Below are positions 35,182-44,761 of a DNA stretch of 64,000 nucleotides, in pieces. Made by a program: the position numbers and the translations under genes. Position 1 is the first letter of the stretch; each line of letters opens with the position of its first letter. The notes under the pieces are model-generated. The model was not told the origin of the DNA. It made no database searches and worked only from the letters and a program-made list of their open reading frames with translations. Source of the DNA: Francisella adeliensis (GTDB taxonomy: Bacteria > Pseudomonadota > Gammaproteobacteria > Francisellales > Francisellaceae); contig NZ_CP021781.1 of NCBI RefSeq assembly GCF_003290445.1, positions 248,001 through 312,000 of the forward strand. Reading direction: 5' to 3'.

Positions 35182-35859
35182 ATGAGTGGAATTGAAACTG
35201 ATAAGGTAAATAATGAATATTGGCTCGATCGTTGGAAAAATAATGATGTGGAAAATTTTTGTCAAGAGTCAGCGAATGAGTTTTTAGTTAAGCATTTTTC
35301 GAAATTAAAAGTGGATAATAATTCATTGTGTTTTATCCCAATGTGTGGAAGTAGTATAGATATTTTATTTTTCTTATCTAAAAATATTAAAGTTGTAGGT
35401 GTTGAGATTTCAGAAAAAGCTGTTAAATCTTTTTTTACGACAAACCATATAGAGTATGAGATTTTAGATCAAGAGGGTTGTAAGTGCTATAAAGGCAGGA
35501 ATGTGAGCATATATGTATCAGATATTTTTGAATCACCTAGAATTGCTCAAAAGTTGCCAAATATTACTATATGGTATGATAGGGGTGCATATATTGCTTT
35601 GCCGAAGTTGTTAAGGTCTAAGTATGCGGAAATGATGAAGAGTGTAACTACAAAGCAAACACAAGTGCTTCTCCTAGTAATGGAGCATGATAAAAAAGTC
35701 CAAGCTCCTCCTTTTAGTGCTCTTCAAAATGAGTTAGAGAATAATTTTTCTCCAGATCTTGAGTTTAAGCTGATAGATGATCAGCCAAGGGAAGATATTC
35801 CTGAGTATAGACAAGCTGAAGGGATGACTTTTCAGAATTATGAAACGTATATTAGATAA
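35182..35859 (+). CDS. tpm: Thiopurine S-methyltransferase family protein
   Basis: A 225-residue SAM-dependent methyltransferase. The family's YWLDRWKNNDVENF N-terminus, CFIPMCGSSIDILFFLS (motif I variant), VVGVEISEKAV and TIWYDRGAYIALP are plain. Bacterial Tpm enzymes methylate thiopurines or selenium and tellurium compounds; actual substrate here is unknown. It is convergent with the Cys-rich small membrane protein. Confidence 0.88.
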   Translation: MSGIETDKVNNEYWLDRWKNNDVENFCQESANEFLVKHFSKLKVDNNSLCFIPMCGSSIDILFFLSKNIKVVGVEISEKAVKSFFTTNHIEYEILDQEGCKCYKGRNVSIYVSDIFESPRIAQKLPNITIWYDRGAYIALPKLLRSKYAEMMKSVTTKQTQVLLLVMEHDKKVQAPPFSALQNELENNFSPDLEFKLIDDQPREDIPEYRQAEGMTFQNYETYIR

Positions 35860-35867
35860 TTGAAGTT

Positions 35868-36167
35868 TTATTTCCCTACATTAGACTCGGGAGCTTCATT
35901 ATCTAAATTGTTTTTATTGCAAGGGCAGTCACATCCCGTACCACAGCCTTTATTTCCTTTTTTATGGTATTTACTAGCATATAATACTAATATACTAGCA
36001 AGTAATACAAACCAGATATTACCATAATCAGATCCAGGTATAACATTTAGTATGAATGTAATGACTTTAAGGCCTATAGAGATTGCCAGGATAGTTAGGA
36101 AAACTCCTAAATAACATTTGCCAGCTTTCATTGGACAACCTTTACTTTCTTTAAATGGGCAGCTCAT
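35868..36167 (-). CDS. Small Cys-rich membrane protein
   Basis: The 99-residue protein has a Cys-rich N-terminus (MSCPFKESKGCPMKAGKC), two membrane helices (roughly residues 21-43 and 50-64) and a hydrophilic tail with a dense Cys cluster GCGTGCDCPCNKN. Seven to eight cysteines, mostly in CxxC/CxC spacing, point to binding of a soft metal ion. CTAGGAGAAAATC gives a strong ribosome site. I do not recognise the family; the closest general idea is a metal-handling or DUF-type membrane protein. Confidence 0.72.
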   Translation of the reverse strand: MSCPFKESKGCPMKAGKCYLGVFLTILAISIGLKVITFILNVIPGSDYGNIWFVLLASILVLYASKYHKKGNKGCGTGCDCPCNKNNLDNEAPESNVGK

Positions 36168-36332
36168 GATTTTCTCCTAGAAGGTTAATTTACAAATTAA
36201 TGATATCAGATTAGTTAACTGAAGTTACACACTAAACATAAGTTTGAGCAAAAAAATAAGTCTTATGTCATTGTGTAATAGCTATTAGTTTCATCAAAAT
36301 AGTGAAATCACTGAATTATAGAAATATAAGAA

Positions 36333-37391
36333 TTACTTTGAAAATTTATTATTGATCATTGTGATGTAGTTTGAGAATGCCTCTAGTGTACAACTATTAT
36401 CTTTATCCATAATTGGTAGCTTGATATATTGATCGTTATATCTGATTTTTACAGAATAGTTTCCGTCATCTTGGTATAATTCAAATTCAATATGGCTAGC
36501 ATAACTAGGAGATTCATTTAGTGGTACACCCAAGGTCCCCATAATGCCAAGCAGAGTAAGATCATGCCCAGAGTAGTATGTCATTTTATATTTAGAGTCA
36601 CCTGTAGAAGCACTTATTAGATCGATTAGTATTTTATTTGTTAGCTCGCCGTTTAATGTATATGCAACTTTTTGAGATTTGAATTGCTGAGCAAGTCCCC
36701 AATCTGTTATTTTGATAATTTGATCAGCATCTTTTTGAGATAAGCCTTTTGGTAGTGGTTTACCATGAGCCTTAGCAACTATCAAAACATCACCAACAGT
36801 AATGATGTCATTTAACCCAGTTATTTTGTTTCCAAGTATTTGCTGCCATTTTTTAAAGCTAGGTTCAACTTCCTTGGTCTTTTTCAACCAAGCAGGAGAT
36901 TGATAAATATGTTTTTTAAGTACCTTGAGATAGTCCTCATATGGATAGCTTACAAGCTTTGAATCTTCAGAAAGGGTCATGATTGGTATAGGCTGAAATC
37001 TCCCTTGAATAGCTGGACTGCCATATTTTAATGATGGTCCAGTGCCAGGAGGGTAAAGTCCTACAAGTAGGCTTTGAGCACTTACAACTGTTCTATTTGT
37101 GTGGCTTGATAATGTGAAAATACTTTGATTTTCATAGTTATTGCTTAGGAGTTTAAATTGATTTATATATCTCTCTCTAAGTCTTTTTCCTAGGTTGTAT
37201 TCTTGATTCATACCTATAGGCGTAAGCTCAGAAAGAGATGTTCCCCATTTGTAGTCAGCATTGACTATATTTGCAAATGGAGCCCTATCACCATGCCGAG
37301 TTATGAGTGAAACAAAAACTAGCTTACCCTCAGAGTATGCAACAGGAATAAGCGATAATAAAAGAGTTATAATAAGGAGTGTTTTTTTCAT
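36333..37391 (-). CDS. Histidine acid phosphatase, exported
   Basis: The 352-residue protein has a signal peptide (MKKTLLIITLLLSLIPVAYS), the catalytic phosphohistidine motif LITRHGDRAPF near residue 33, a second Arg/Thr region HTNRTVVSAQSLL, and the proton-donor HD in YYSGHDLTLLGIMG. These are the diagnostic parts of branch-2 histidine acid phosphatases. Francisella makes several acid phosphatases in the periplasm that act on phosphomonoesters and have been linked to intracellular survival; which one this is I cannot say. Confidence 0.9.
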   Translation of the reverse strand: MKKTLLIITLLLSLIPVAYSEGKLVFVSLITRHGDRAPFANIVNADYKWGTSLSELTPIGMNQEYNLGKRLRERYINQFKLLSNNYENQSIFTLSSHTNRTVVSAQSLLVGLYPPGTGPSLKYGSPAIQGRFQPIPIMTLSEDSKLVSYPYEDYLKVLKKHIYQSPAWLKKTKEVEPSFKKWQQILGNKITGLNDIITVGDVLIVAKAHGKPLPKGLSQKDADQIIKITDWGLAQQFKSQKVAYTLNGELTNKILIDLISASTGDSKYKMTYYSGHDLTLLGIMGTLGVPLNESPSYASHIEFELYQDDGNYSVKIRYNDQYIKLPIMDKDNSCTLEAFSNYITMINNKFSK

Positions 37392-37504
37392 TACAATATA
37401 TATTTATTCTTATAAGAATTAAGCGTCGAAAAGATAATTCTATTATAAAAGCATCCTTAAAACTAGTCTAAAAAAAGAAATAAAAAAAAAGATCGTATTG
37501 GCTC

Positions 37505-37533
37505 TTTACAGATGTAACCTCACTCCATACAAT
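37505..37533 (+). promoter_or_regulatory. Promoter of carAB
   Basis: TTTACA (37505-37510) and TACAAT (37528-37533) are 17 bases apart, 100 bases before carA. The leader between them and carA shows no obvious attenuator or PyrR site. Confidence 0.55.
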
Positions 37534-37633
37534 ACCTTTAATTTATCCATCAACTTTACATAAGTAAAATGATAAGAAAAATTATCTCTAAAGTTTCATT
37601 CAAAGTATATTTTCACTCTAAAAAGGTTATTTT

Positions 37634-38803
37634 ATGATATTAGCAAATGATATGACTAATGCATTATTAGTATTTCCAGACGGTACATACTACTTAGGTA
37701 GATCGGTTGGTGTTCGTGGTTGGACAGATGGTGAGATTTGTTTCAATACAGGTATGACAGGCTACCAAGAAACACTTACAGATCCATCATATGCGGGACA
37801 GATTATTACATTTACATTTCCACATATTGGTAATGTAGGGATTAATAATGAAGATAACGAATCTCTAGGTGTATTCGCTAAAGGTTTGGTCGTGCGAGAA
37901 GATGTCACAAGTCCTTCAAACTTTAGAGCAAATAAGAGTATAGATACATGGCTTAAAAATAGACATATAGTCGGCATAAGTGGTGTAGATACTCGTGCTA
38001 TTACGCGTAAAATAAGAAAAGAAGGTGCTGTAAGGGTTGCAATTCTTTCTGTGAAACCTGGTGAGTTTCTTGATGCAAACTACGCTAGAATCAGAATCAA
38101 AAACAAATCAACTCTTGGTGGTAGAGACTTAGCAATTTCAGTTACTACAAATAGAGAGTATGAATGGAATGAGCATACTTATCAGCTAGGCCAACAAGTA
38201 TATAAAAAACAAGAAGATTATAGATATACAGTTGTCGTTATAGATTATGGTGTGAAGTATAATATCTTGAGAAACTTAGTAGATGCTGGATTTAGAGTGA
38301 TAGTAGTGCCTGCGGATAGTACTTATGAAGATATTCTGAAGCATAATCCTGATGGTGTGTTTTTATCAAACGGTCCTGGTGATCCATTTGCAACATCAAG
38401 CTATGCAGCAGGAGTTATAAAACAATTACTAGATGACAAGATGCCGATATTTGGTATATGTCTTGGTAATCAGCTTTTAGCATTAGCTGGCGGCTTAAAT
38501 ACTGAGAAAATGCACAAAGGTCATCGTGGTGCAAACCAACCAGTTCAGGATAACCAGACTAAAAAAGTATATATAACAAGTCAAAACCATGGTTTTGTGG
38601 TTTGTGATGAAAAAGTACCTGATAATATGGAAATAAGTGTAAGCTCACTTTTTGATGGAACTGTAGAGGGTATAAGGTTTAAAGATAGACCTGCGTTTGC
38701 CGTACAATACCATCCAGAGGCTTCGCCAGGACCACATGATTGTAAATATTTATTTAATGAATTTGCTGAAATGATTGCTGAAGCTAAAAAAGGGAGCAAA
38801 TAG
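37634..38803 (+). CDS. carA: CarA, carbamoyl-phosphate synthase small (glutaminase) subunit
   Basis: The 389-residue subunit releases ammonia from glutamine for CarB. The N-terminal domain starts ALLVFPDGTYYLGRSVG; the class I amidotransferase domain has the nucleophile in IFGICLGNQLLAL and the His-Glu pair in VQYHPEASPGPHD. AAAAGG sits 7 bases before the ATG. carB begins 3 bases after its stop, so the subunits are cotranscribed and made in balance. Confidence 0.97.
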   Translation: MILANDMTNALLVFPDGTYYLGRSVGVRGWTDGEICFNTGMTGYQETLTDPSYAGQIITFTFPHIGNVGINNEDNESLGVFAKGLVVREDVTSPSNFRANKSIDTWLKNRHIVGISGVDTRAITRKIRKEGAVRVAILSVKPGEFLDANYARIRIKNKSTLGGRDLAISVTTNREYEWNEHTYQLGQQVYKKQEDYRYTVVVIDYGVKYNILRNLVDAGFRVIVVPADSTYEDILKHNPDGVFLSNGPGDPFATSSYAAGVIKQLLDDKMPIFGICLGNQLLALAGGLNTEKMHKGHRGANQPVQDNQTKKVYITSQNHGFVVCDEKVPDNMEISVSSLFDGTVEGIRFKDRPAFAVQYHPEASPGPHDCKYLFNEFAEMIAEAKKGSK

Positions 38804-38806
38804 AAA

Positions 38807-41800
38807 ATGCCAAAAAGAATCGATATAAAAAGTATTTTAGTTTTAGGTGCTGGTCCAATTGTAATTGGTCAAGCATGTGAGTTCGACTACTCTGGTACTC
38901 AGGCATGTAAAGTGCTTAAAGAAGATGGCTATGAAGTTTATCTTGTAAACTCAAACCCAGCAACTATCATGACAGATCCTACTACTGCTGATAAGATTTT
39001 TATTGAGCCAATTACCAGTGAAAGTGTAGGTAAAATTATAGAAAGAGAAAGACCTGATGCAATCCTACCAACAGTAGGTGGACAAACAGCTCTAAACTGC
39101 GCGTTGGCATTAGATGCTGATGGCATACTAGCAAAGTATGATGTAGAAATGCTTGGAGCAAAAGCAGATTCTATCGATAAAGCTGAGAACCGAGAAAGAT
39201 TTAATAAAGCAATGGCGAAGATAGGTCTTGCTGTACCTCGTAATGTGGTAGTGCAAACTATGGAGCAAGCAATGGTTGCTCTTGAAGATATTGGCCTACC
39301 TGCAATTGTTCGTCCATCATTTACCCTTGGTGGTAGTGGTGGTGGTATCGCTTACACAAAAGAAGAATTTGTGGCAATTGTAAAGAATGGTCTAAGACTT
39401 TCACCTACAAATGAAGTGCTTATAGATGAGTCTATCCTAGGATGGAAAGAATATGAAATGGAAGTTGTCCGTGACAAAGCTGATAACTCTATTATCGTTT
39501 GTGCGATAGAAAATATTGATCCAATGGGTATCCACACAGGAGATAGTATAACAGTTGCTCCTGCCTTGACTCTTACAGATAAAGAGTATCAAATAATGCG
39601 TGATGCCTCTATCGCTGTATTGCGTGAGATTGGAGTAGAGACTGGTGGTTCAAATGTACAGTTTGCTGTAAATCCTGATACAGGTAAGCTAGTAGTAATT
39701 GAGATGAATCCAAGAGTTTCAAGATCATCTGCTTTAGCGTCAAAAGCTACAGGTTATCCTATTGCAAAAGTTGCTGCAAGATTAGCAGTCGGTTATACAC
39801 TTGATGAAATTGATAACGATATAACTAAAGTTACACCTGCATCATTTGAGCCAACAATTGATTATGTTGTTACGAAAATCCCAAGATTTACTTTCGAGAA
39901 GTTCCCAACAACGGATGACAGACTTTCTTCACAAATGAAATCAGTTGGTGAGGTGATGTCTATAGGTAGATCATTCTCTGAAAGTTTACAAAAAGCATTA
40001 GTTTCATTAGAGGTTGGGCTTACAGGTTTAGATGAGGTTGAAATAGCTGGAGTTGATCGAGAAGGGTCTTTGGCTGATAATCAAGCTGCGATACTAAGAT
40101 CACTACAAGAGCTTTCTCCGATGAGGATTTTGCGTGTAGCAGAAGCAATAAGGTTTGGGATTCCAGAGGAAAAAATATTTGATGCTTGCCGAATAGATCC
40201 ATGGTTTATTGAGCAGATTGCAAATATTGTCCATGCTGAGCAAAAACTCAAAGAAACAGGTTTGCCAAATGATAAAGAGGATTTCTCAATCTATAAAAAT
40301 ATTGGTTTTTCTGATGCAAGAATTGCAAAGCTAGTTGGTAGAACAGAAAAATATGTACGTAACTATCGTTATGGTAAAGAGATTTATCCAACATATAAGA
40401 AGGTTGATACTTGTGCAGCTGAGTTTGATTCTTCATCTTCATATATGTACTCAACTTATGAGCATTTTTCTCATGAAGAGATCATAAGAGATTGTGAATC
40501 TGATATTACTGATAACAAAAAAGTAATAATACTTGGCGGAGGGCCAAATCGTATTGGTCAAGGTATAGAGTTTGATTATGCTTGTGTGCATGCTTCAAAA
40601 TCTTTAGCTGAAGAGAGTATTGAAACTATTATGATTAACTGTAATCCTGAGACAGTTTCAACTGATTATGATACTTCTGATAAGCTCTATTTTGAACCAT
40701 TAATGGCGGAAAATGTATTAAATATCATTAAAAATGAGATGAGAAAAGGTGAAGTTCTAGGTGTGATAGTTCAATTTGGTGGACAAACTCCATTGAAGCT
40801 AGTTTCAGCACTTTTTGAAAATAATATCCCAATTCTTGGTACTAATCCAGACATGATTGATTTGGCTGAAGATAGAGAGAGGTTTAAAGAGCTACTTGAT
40901 AAAATTGGTTTAAAACAACCAAAAAATGACATCGCCTACAGCATCAATGAGCTTACAAAAAGTGTCGAGAAAGTAGGTTATCCAATCGTTGTACGTCCAT
41001 CTAATGTGTTAGGTGGTAGAGCTATGGAAATTATTCACTCTAAAGAAGAGCTCGATAATTACATAAAGATAAATGGTAAATGTATCTTAGAAGGGCCTAT
41101 ATTAATTGATAAATTCTTAACAAATGCTGTTGAGCTAGATGTTGATGCTCTTGCAGATGGAGATGATGTTTTTGTTGCAGGTATAATGGAGCATATAGAA
41201 GAAGCAGGTATTCACTCAGGTGATTCAGCTTGCTCGATTCCGACGCGTTCATTAACGGAAGCTCAAATTATAGAAGTTATGGACAGCACTATTAAGCTTG
41301 CAAAAGAGCTAAATGTAGTTGGCTTGATGAATGTGCAGTTTGCTTACCAAGATGGTGAACTTTTTGTAATTGAGGTAAACCCTAGAGCATCAAGAACTGT
41401 ACCGTTTGTAGCTAAATCAACAGGTAATAGTATTGCAAATATTGCTACTAAATTGATGATAGGGCATAAGTTGAGAGACTTTACGCTAAATAATCCAATA
41501 CCATCACATTACTCTGTAAAAGAAGCAGTATTTCCATTTGGTAGATTTGCTGAGGTAGATTGTTACTTAGGTCCTGAGATGAAGTCTACAGGTGAGGCTA
41601 TGGGTATCGGTGACACATTCGGCGTAGCTTTCTATAAGGCTCAAGAGATGGCGTTTAATACGCTTCCTTTGAATGGAAATATCTTAATTTCTGTGAGTAA
41701 TAACGATAAGCCAAAAATACTTGAGCCAATTCGTAGTTTAGTTGCAAAAGGGTTTAATGTATTTGCTACATCAGGGACAGAAAGTTTCTTGAGAGAAAAT

Positions 41801-42088
41801 GATGTTGATTGTAAGCACTTCGATAAAGCTTCTGATAATATTCAAAACTCTTCAGCTACGAATACTGTTGAAGCTATAGAGGCTGGAAAGATTGACATAC
41901 TTGTAAATACTTCGATGCGTGAAGAGTTAAATATAAGCTTAGCACTAAGAAGATCCGCTATTATGAATCGTGTGCCATACCTTACAACTTCAGGAGCATT
42001 TGAAGCATTTGCAATAGCTGTTGATGAGATGGGTAAAATTGATAACAACTATAGTGTAAAAACTGTAGATGAGTGGATTAATGGTTAA
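38807..42088 (+). CDS. carB: CarB, carbamoyl-phosphate synthase large subunit
   Basis: At 1093 residues it is full length: two homologous ATP-grasp halves ([19 protein letters not shown] at the start and [18 protein letters not shown] near residue 570), each followed by [13 protein letters not shown] and [16 protein letters not shown] metal loops, then an MGS-like allosteric domain at the C-terminus containing [11 protein letters not shown]. It makes carbamoyl phosphate for arginine and pyrimidines. AGGGAG lies inside the end of carA. Confidence 0.98.
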   Translation: MPKRIDIKSILVLGAGPIVIGQACEFDYSGTQACKVLKEDGYEVYLVNSNPATIMTDPTTADKIFIEPITSESVGKIIERERPDAILPTVGGQTALNCALALDADGILAKYDVEMLGAKADSIDKAENRERFNKAMAKIGLAVPRNVVVQTMEQAMVALEDIGLPAIVRPSFTLGGSGGGIAYTKEEFVAIVKNGLRLSPTNEVLIDESILGWKEYEMEVVRDKADNSIIVCAIENIDPMGIHTGDSITVAPALTLTDKEYQIMRDASIAVLREIGVETGGSNVQFAVNPDTGKLVVIEMNPRVSRSSALASKATGYPIAKVAARLAVGYTLDEIDNDITKVTPASFEPTIDYVVTKIPRFTFEKFPTTDDRLSSQMKSVGEVMSIGRSFSESLQKALVSLEVGLTGLDEVEIAGVDREGSLADNQAAILRSLQELSPMRILRVAEAIRFGIPEEKIFDACRIDPWFIEQIANIVHAEQKLKETGLPNDKEDFSIYKNIGFSDARIAKLVGRTEKYVRNYRYGKEIYPTYKKVDTCAAEFDSSSSYMYSTYEHFSHEEIIRDCESDITDNKKVIILGGGPNRIGQGIEFDYACVHASKSLAEESIETIMINCNPETVSTDYDTSDKLYFEPLMAENVLNIIKNEMRKGEVLGVIVQFGGQTPLKLVSALFENNIPILGTNPDMIDLAEDRERFKELLDKIGLKQPKNDIAYSINELTKSVEKVGYPIVVRPSNVLGGRAMEIIHSKEELDNYIKINGKCILEGPILIDKFLTNAVELDVDALADGDDVFVAGIMEHIEEAGIHSGDSACSIPTRSLTEAQIIEVMDSTIKLAKELNVVGLMNVQFAYQDGELFVIEVNPRASRTVPFVAKSTGNSIANIATKLMIGHKLRDFTLNNPIPSHYSVKEAVFPFGRFAEVDCYLGPEMKSTGEAMGIGDTFGVAFYKAQEMAFNTLPLNGNILISVSNNDKPKILEPIRSLVAKGFNVFATSGTESFLRENDVDCKHFDKASDNIQNSSATNTVEAIEAGKIDILVNTSMREELNISLALRRSAIMNRVPYLTTSGAFEAFAIAVDEMGKIDNNYSVKTVDEWING

Positions 42089-42135
42089 TCAAGTCACTAA
42101 AACAAATAAAGCGCAAAACTACAGGATGAGTGCTA

Positions 42136-42546
42136 ATGGAAAATATTGAAAAATGTAGAAAAAATGCTAAAAAATATAAGTTTAGATTTCACTTGTATAA
42201 GTGGTTAGGCAATATTTATTTACTAGTGTTTTTGGTCTTTTTACTAAATTCAATGGTGATTTTTTGTGGACAAACTGCTCTTCAAGGAAGTTATGGTTCA
42301 ACAGCATCAACTGTTTATAACTATCTTGGAAAATATAGTTATCCAGAATATGCTTATGGGTTTGATAAAAATGGTTTGATAATTATGCTGATTAGTTTTT
42401 TACCTGTATTATTTTTCGTTGTTCTTGAAAAAATTAATGGAAGTAAAATGCGTAGGCTTTTAGCAGAAATTGATATTCATGATCTTGAAGAGGAAAGAAA
42501 AAATCAGCAAGATCGTGATAGAGAAATGAGTCGACCATGTGATTAA
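42136..42546 (+). CDS. Small membrane protein of unknown function
   Basis: A 136-residue protein with a basic N-terminus (NAKKYKFRFHLYKWLG), two membrane helices (about residues 25-47 and 86-105), an extramembrane loop rich in Tyr/Gly/Ser, and a charged C-terminal helix (LEEERKNQQDRDREMSR). ATG 42136 is preferred over GTG 42130 because AGGATGAG lies at proper distance. It is between carB and pyrB on the same strand, yet nothing ties it to pyrimidine synthesis. Confidence 0.65.
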   Translation: MENIEKCRKNAKKYKFRFHLYKWLGNIYLLVFLVFLLNSMVIFCGQTALQGSYGSTASTVYNYLGKYSYPEYAYGFDKNGLIIMLISFLPVLFFVVLEKINGSKMRRLLAEIDIHDLEEERKNQQDRDREMSRPCD

Positions 42547-42588
42547 GTTTTTTGATAATTTATCTAGTGTTAACTTTCAGGAGAAAAA

Positions 42589-43509
42589 ATGCTTTCATTT
42601 CAAAAGCTTCTAAAAGCTGAGCAAATCAGCCAAGGCGACTTAACGACTCTTTTTAAACAAGCTGATAGCTATAAAGAAAAATTAGAAGATAGTCAGCCTA
42701 TAACTGATATGCAGAGTAAAATTATGGCATCACTTTTTTTTGAGCCAAGTACTCGAACTAGGTTTTCTTTTGAATCTGCTATGAATAGACTTGGTGGAAG
42801 TGTGATTTCATTAGAGGGTGGAGGTTCAAGCTCAGTAGCTAAGGGTGAGACTCTAGAAGATACTGGTCAAGTAATGGATCAATATGCAGATATAATCGTA
42901 ATGAGACATCCACAAGCCCATAGTGTTGAAGAGTTTGCTACACATGTAAAATCACCAGTTATTAATGCTGGAGATGGTGATAATGAACATCCAACACAAT
43001 CACTGGTTGATTTGTATACTATTCATTCTGAAAAAGGTACATTAAAAAATCTCAAGATATGTTTCATTGGTGATTTAAAATATGGTCGTACGGTACATTC
43101 TTTAGTTAAGATACTTGCAAAGTATGACTGCTCATTTGAATTTATATCATCTGATTATTTGCGTATTCCAGATACTCTTAGAAAGTTTATAAATGACAAT
43201 GGAAACTCATTTGAAGAACATCAAAAAGTAGAGTCTGAGGTACTTGATGATTTGGATGTGCTTTATGTAACAAGAGTACAAAAAGAAAGGTTTCCAAGTG
43301 AACAACTATATCTTGAGAATAAAGATTTGTGCTATTTAGATAAAGGTCATATATCAGCTACAAGTGATTTTATAATCTTACACCCACTACCAAGAGTAGA
43401 TGAGATGGATAAATCTATTGATGATCTTGATTGTGCTAAATATTTTGATCAAGTAAAACTAAGTGTACCTATAAGAATGGCTTTGTTATACTGTTTGTCT
43501 AATTCTTGA
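42589..43509 (+). CDS. pyrB: PyrB, aspartate carbamoyltransferase catalytic chain
   Basis: The 306-residue enzyme makes carbamoyl-aspartate. Carbamoyl-phosphate loop FFEPSTRTRFSFESAM, the SLEGGGSSSVAKGETL loop, NAGDGDNEHPTQSLVDLYTI and LHPLPRVDEM are all intact. No regulatory chain PyrI follows, so it may be an unregulated trimer. CAGGAGAAA is the ribosome site. It shares a strand with carAB upstream. Confidence 0.96.
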   Translation: MLSFQKLLKAEQISQGDLTTLFKQADSYKEKLEDSQPITDMQSKIMASLFFEPSTRTRFSFESAMNRLGGSVISLEGGGSSSVAKGETLEDTGQVMDQYADIIVMRHPQAHSVEEFATHVKSPVINAGDGDNEHPTQSLVDLYTIHSEKGTLKNLKICFIGDLKYGRTVHSLVKILAKYDCSFEFISSDYLRIPDTLRKFINDNGNSFEEHQKVESEVLDDLDVLYVTRVQKERFPSEQLYLENKDLCYLDKGHISATSDFIILHPLPRVDEMDKSIDDLDCAKYFDQVKLSVPIRMALLYCLSNS

Positions 43510-43522
43510 AATATTTAATAAA

Positions 43523-44746
43523 ATGAATAAAAAAGAAGATTTTATGTGGTCTCTCAGCCTTTATGGTACAGCTATAGGGGCAGGGGTTTTGTTTTTACCT
43601 ATTCAAACAGGTATTTCGGGTATTATACCTGTAGCTATAATGCTGCTGTTTATATTTCCAATGGTTTTTCTATCGCATAGAGCATTATGCAGATTTGTGA
43701 TTTCTAGTCCCAATGGTAGTCATGATATTACACATGTTGCAGATGAGTATTTTGGTAAAGTTGGAGGAGTTTTTTTTAATATTTTATATCTGTTGGCAAT
43801 ATTCCCAATACTTTTAGTCTATAGTGTTGGAATTACAAATACTCTACAAAGTTTCATCCAGTATCAGTTTTATTATGATATTCAGAATCGGTTTTTATTG
43901 AGTTTTTGTACAATCGCTTTTTTAGTTTTTATTATTAATTTTGGTCAAAATTTTATTATTCGAGTGATGAGCTTTTTGGTGTTTCCATTTATTCTATCGT
44001 TAATAGTTCTTTCATTATGGATGGTTCCACACTGGAGCTTTGATATTTTTAAAGATAGTTTTAAGCAGACTAGTTCAGCTTCGAGTGTAGTTATAGCAAT
44101 ATGGCTTATTATGCCAATACTTATATTTTCATTTAATCACTCGCCGATTATTTCATCTTTAGCTGTTTACACTAAAAATAAATACAAACAGAATGCTGAC
44201 AAAGAAGCTTCAAAAATTATAGCAACTAGCAATATACTTATGATTGTTACAGTAGTTTTGTTTGTGGTTAGCTCTATGCTTGTTTTGACACCACAAGACC
44301 TGATGTCTGCTAAAGAGGAAAATGTATCAATTCTTTCGTATCTGGCAAATCATTTTGAAAATCATACACTAGAATACTTAGCACCAGTAGTTGCTTTAGT
44401 TGCTATGGGTAAATCTTTCTTTGGACATTATTTAGGCTCAAAAGAGGGTATCGATGGTATTGTTTGTAAGGTCTCCAAAAATAAAATAAAAGAAAGCTCA
44501 ATTCGACCAATTACTCTTACTGTTGTTTTCTTAATGTGTTGGTTTACAGCGTACTTAAATCCTAATATTTTAGATATGATATCTAGTATCGGTGGGCTTG
44601 TATTAGCTATTATATTATTTATTATGCCGATATATAGTATCTACAAAATTAAAAATCTCGAAACCTATAAAAAACCAATAGCAGATATTTTTATCTTAGC
44701 TGTTGGATTTATTGCTCTTTCATCAGCTATCTATATGTTGTTTTAA
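43523..44746 (+). CDS. HAAAP-family amino-acid permease
   Basis: A 407-residue transporter with 11 predicted helices. The opening WSLSLYGTAIGAGVLFLPIQ is the HAAAP (SdaC/TdcC/TnaB group) helix-1 pattern, and FSFNHSPIISSLAVY in helix 6 is close to serine/threonine permeases. Likely proton or sodium symport of an amino acid; the serine/threonine branch is favoured by FNHSP. It begins 13 bases after pyrB. Confidence 0.88.
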   Translation: MNKKEDFMWSLSLYGTAIGAGVLFLPIQTGISGIIPVAIMLLFIFPMVFLSHRALCRFVISSPNGSHDITHVADEYFGKVGGVFFNILYLLAIFPILLVYSVGITNTLQSFIQYQFYYDIQNRFLLSFCTIAFLVFIINFGQNFIIRVMSFLVFPFILSLIVLSLWMVPHWSFDIFKDSFKQTSSASSVVIAIWLIMPILIFSFNHSPIISSLAVYTKNKYKQNADKEASKIIATSNILMIVTVVLFVVSSMLVLTPQDLMSAKEENVSILSYLANHFENHTLEYLAPVVALVAMGKSFFGHYLGSKEGIDGIVCKVSKNKIKESSIRPITLTVVFLMCWFTAYLNPNILDMISSIGGLVLAIILFIMPIYSIYKIKNLETYKKPIADIFILAVGFIALSSAIYMLF

Positions 44747-44761
44747 GTAAAAATGAGACTT

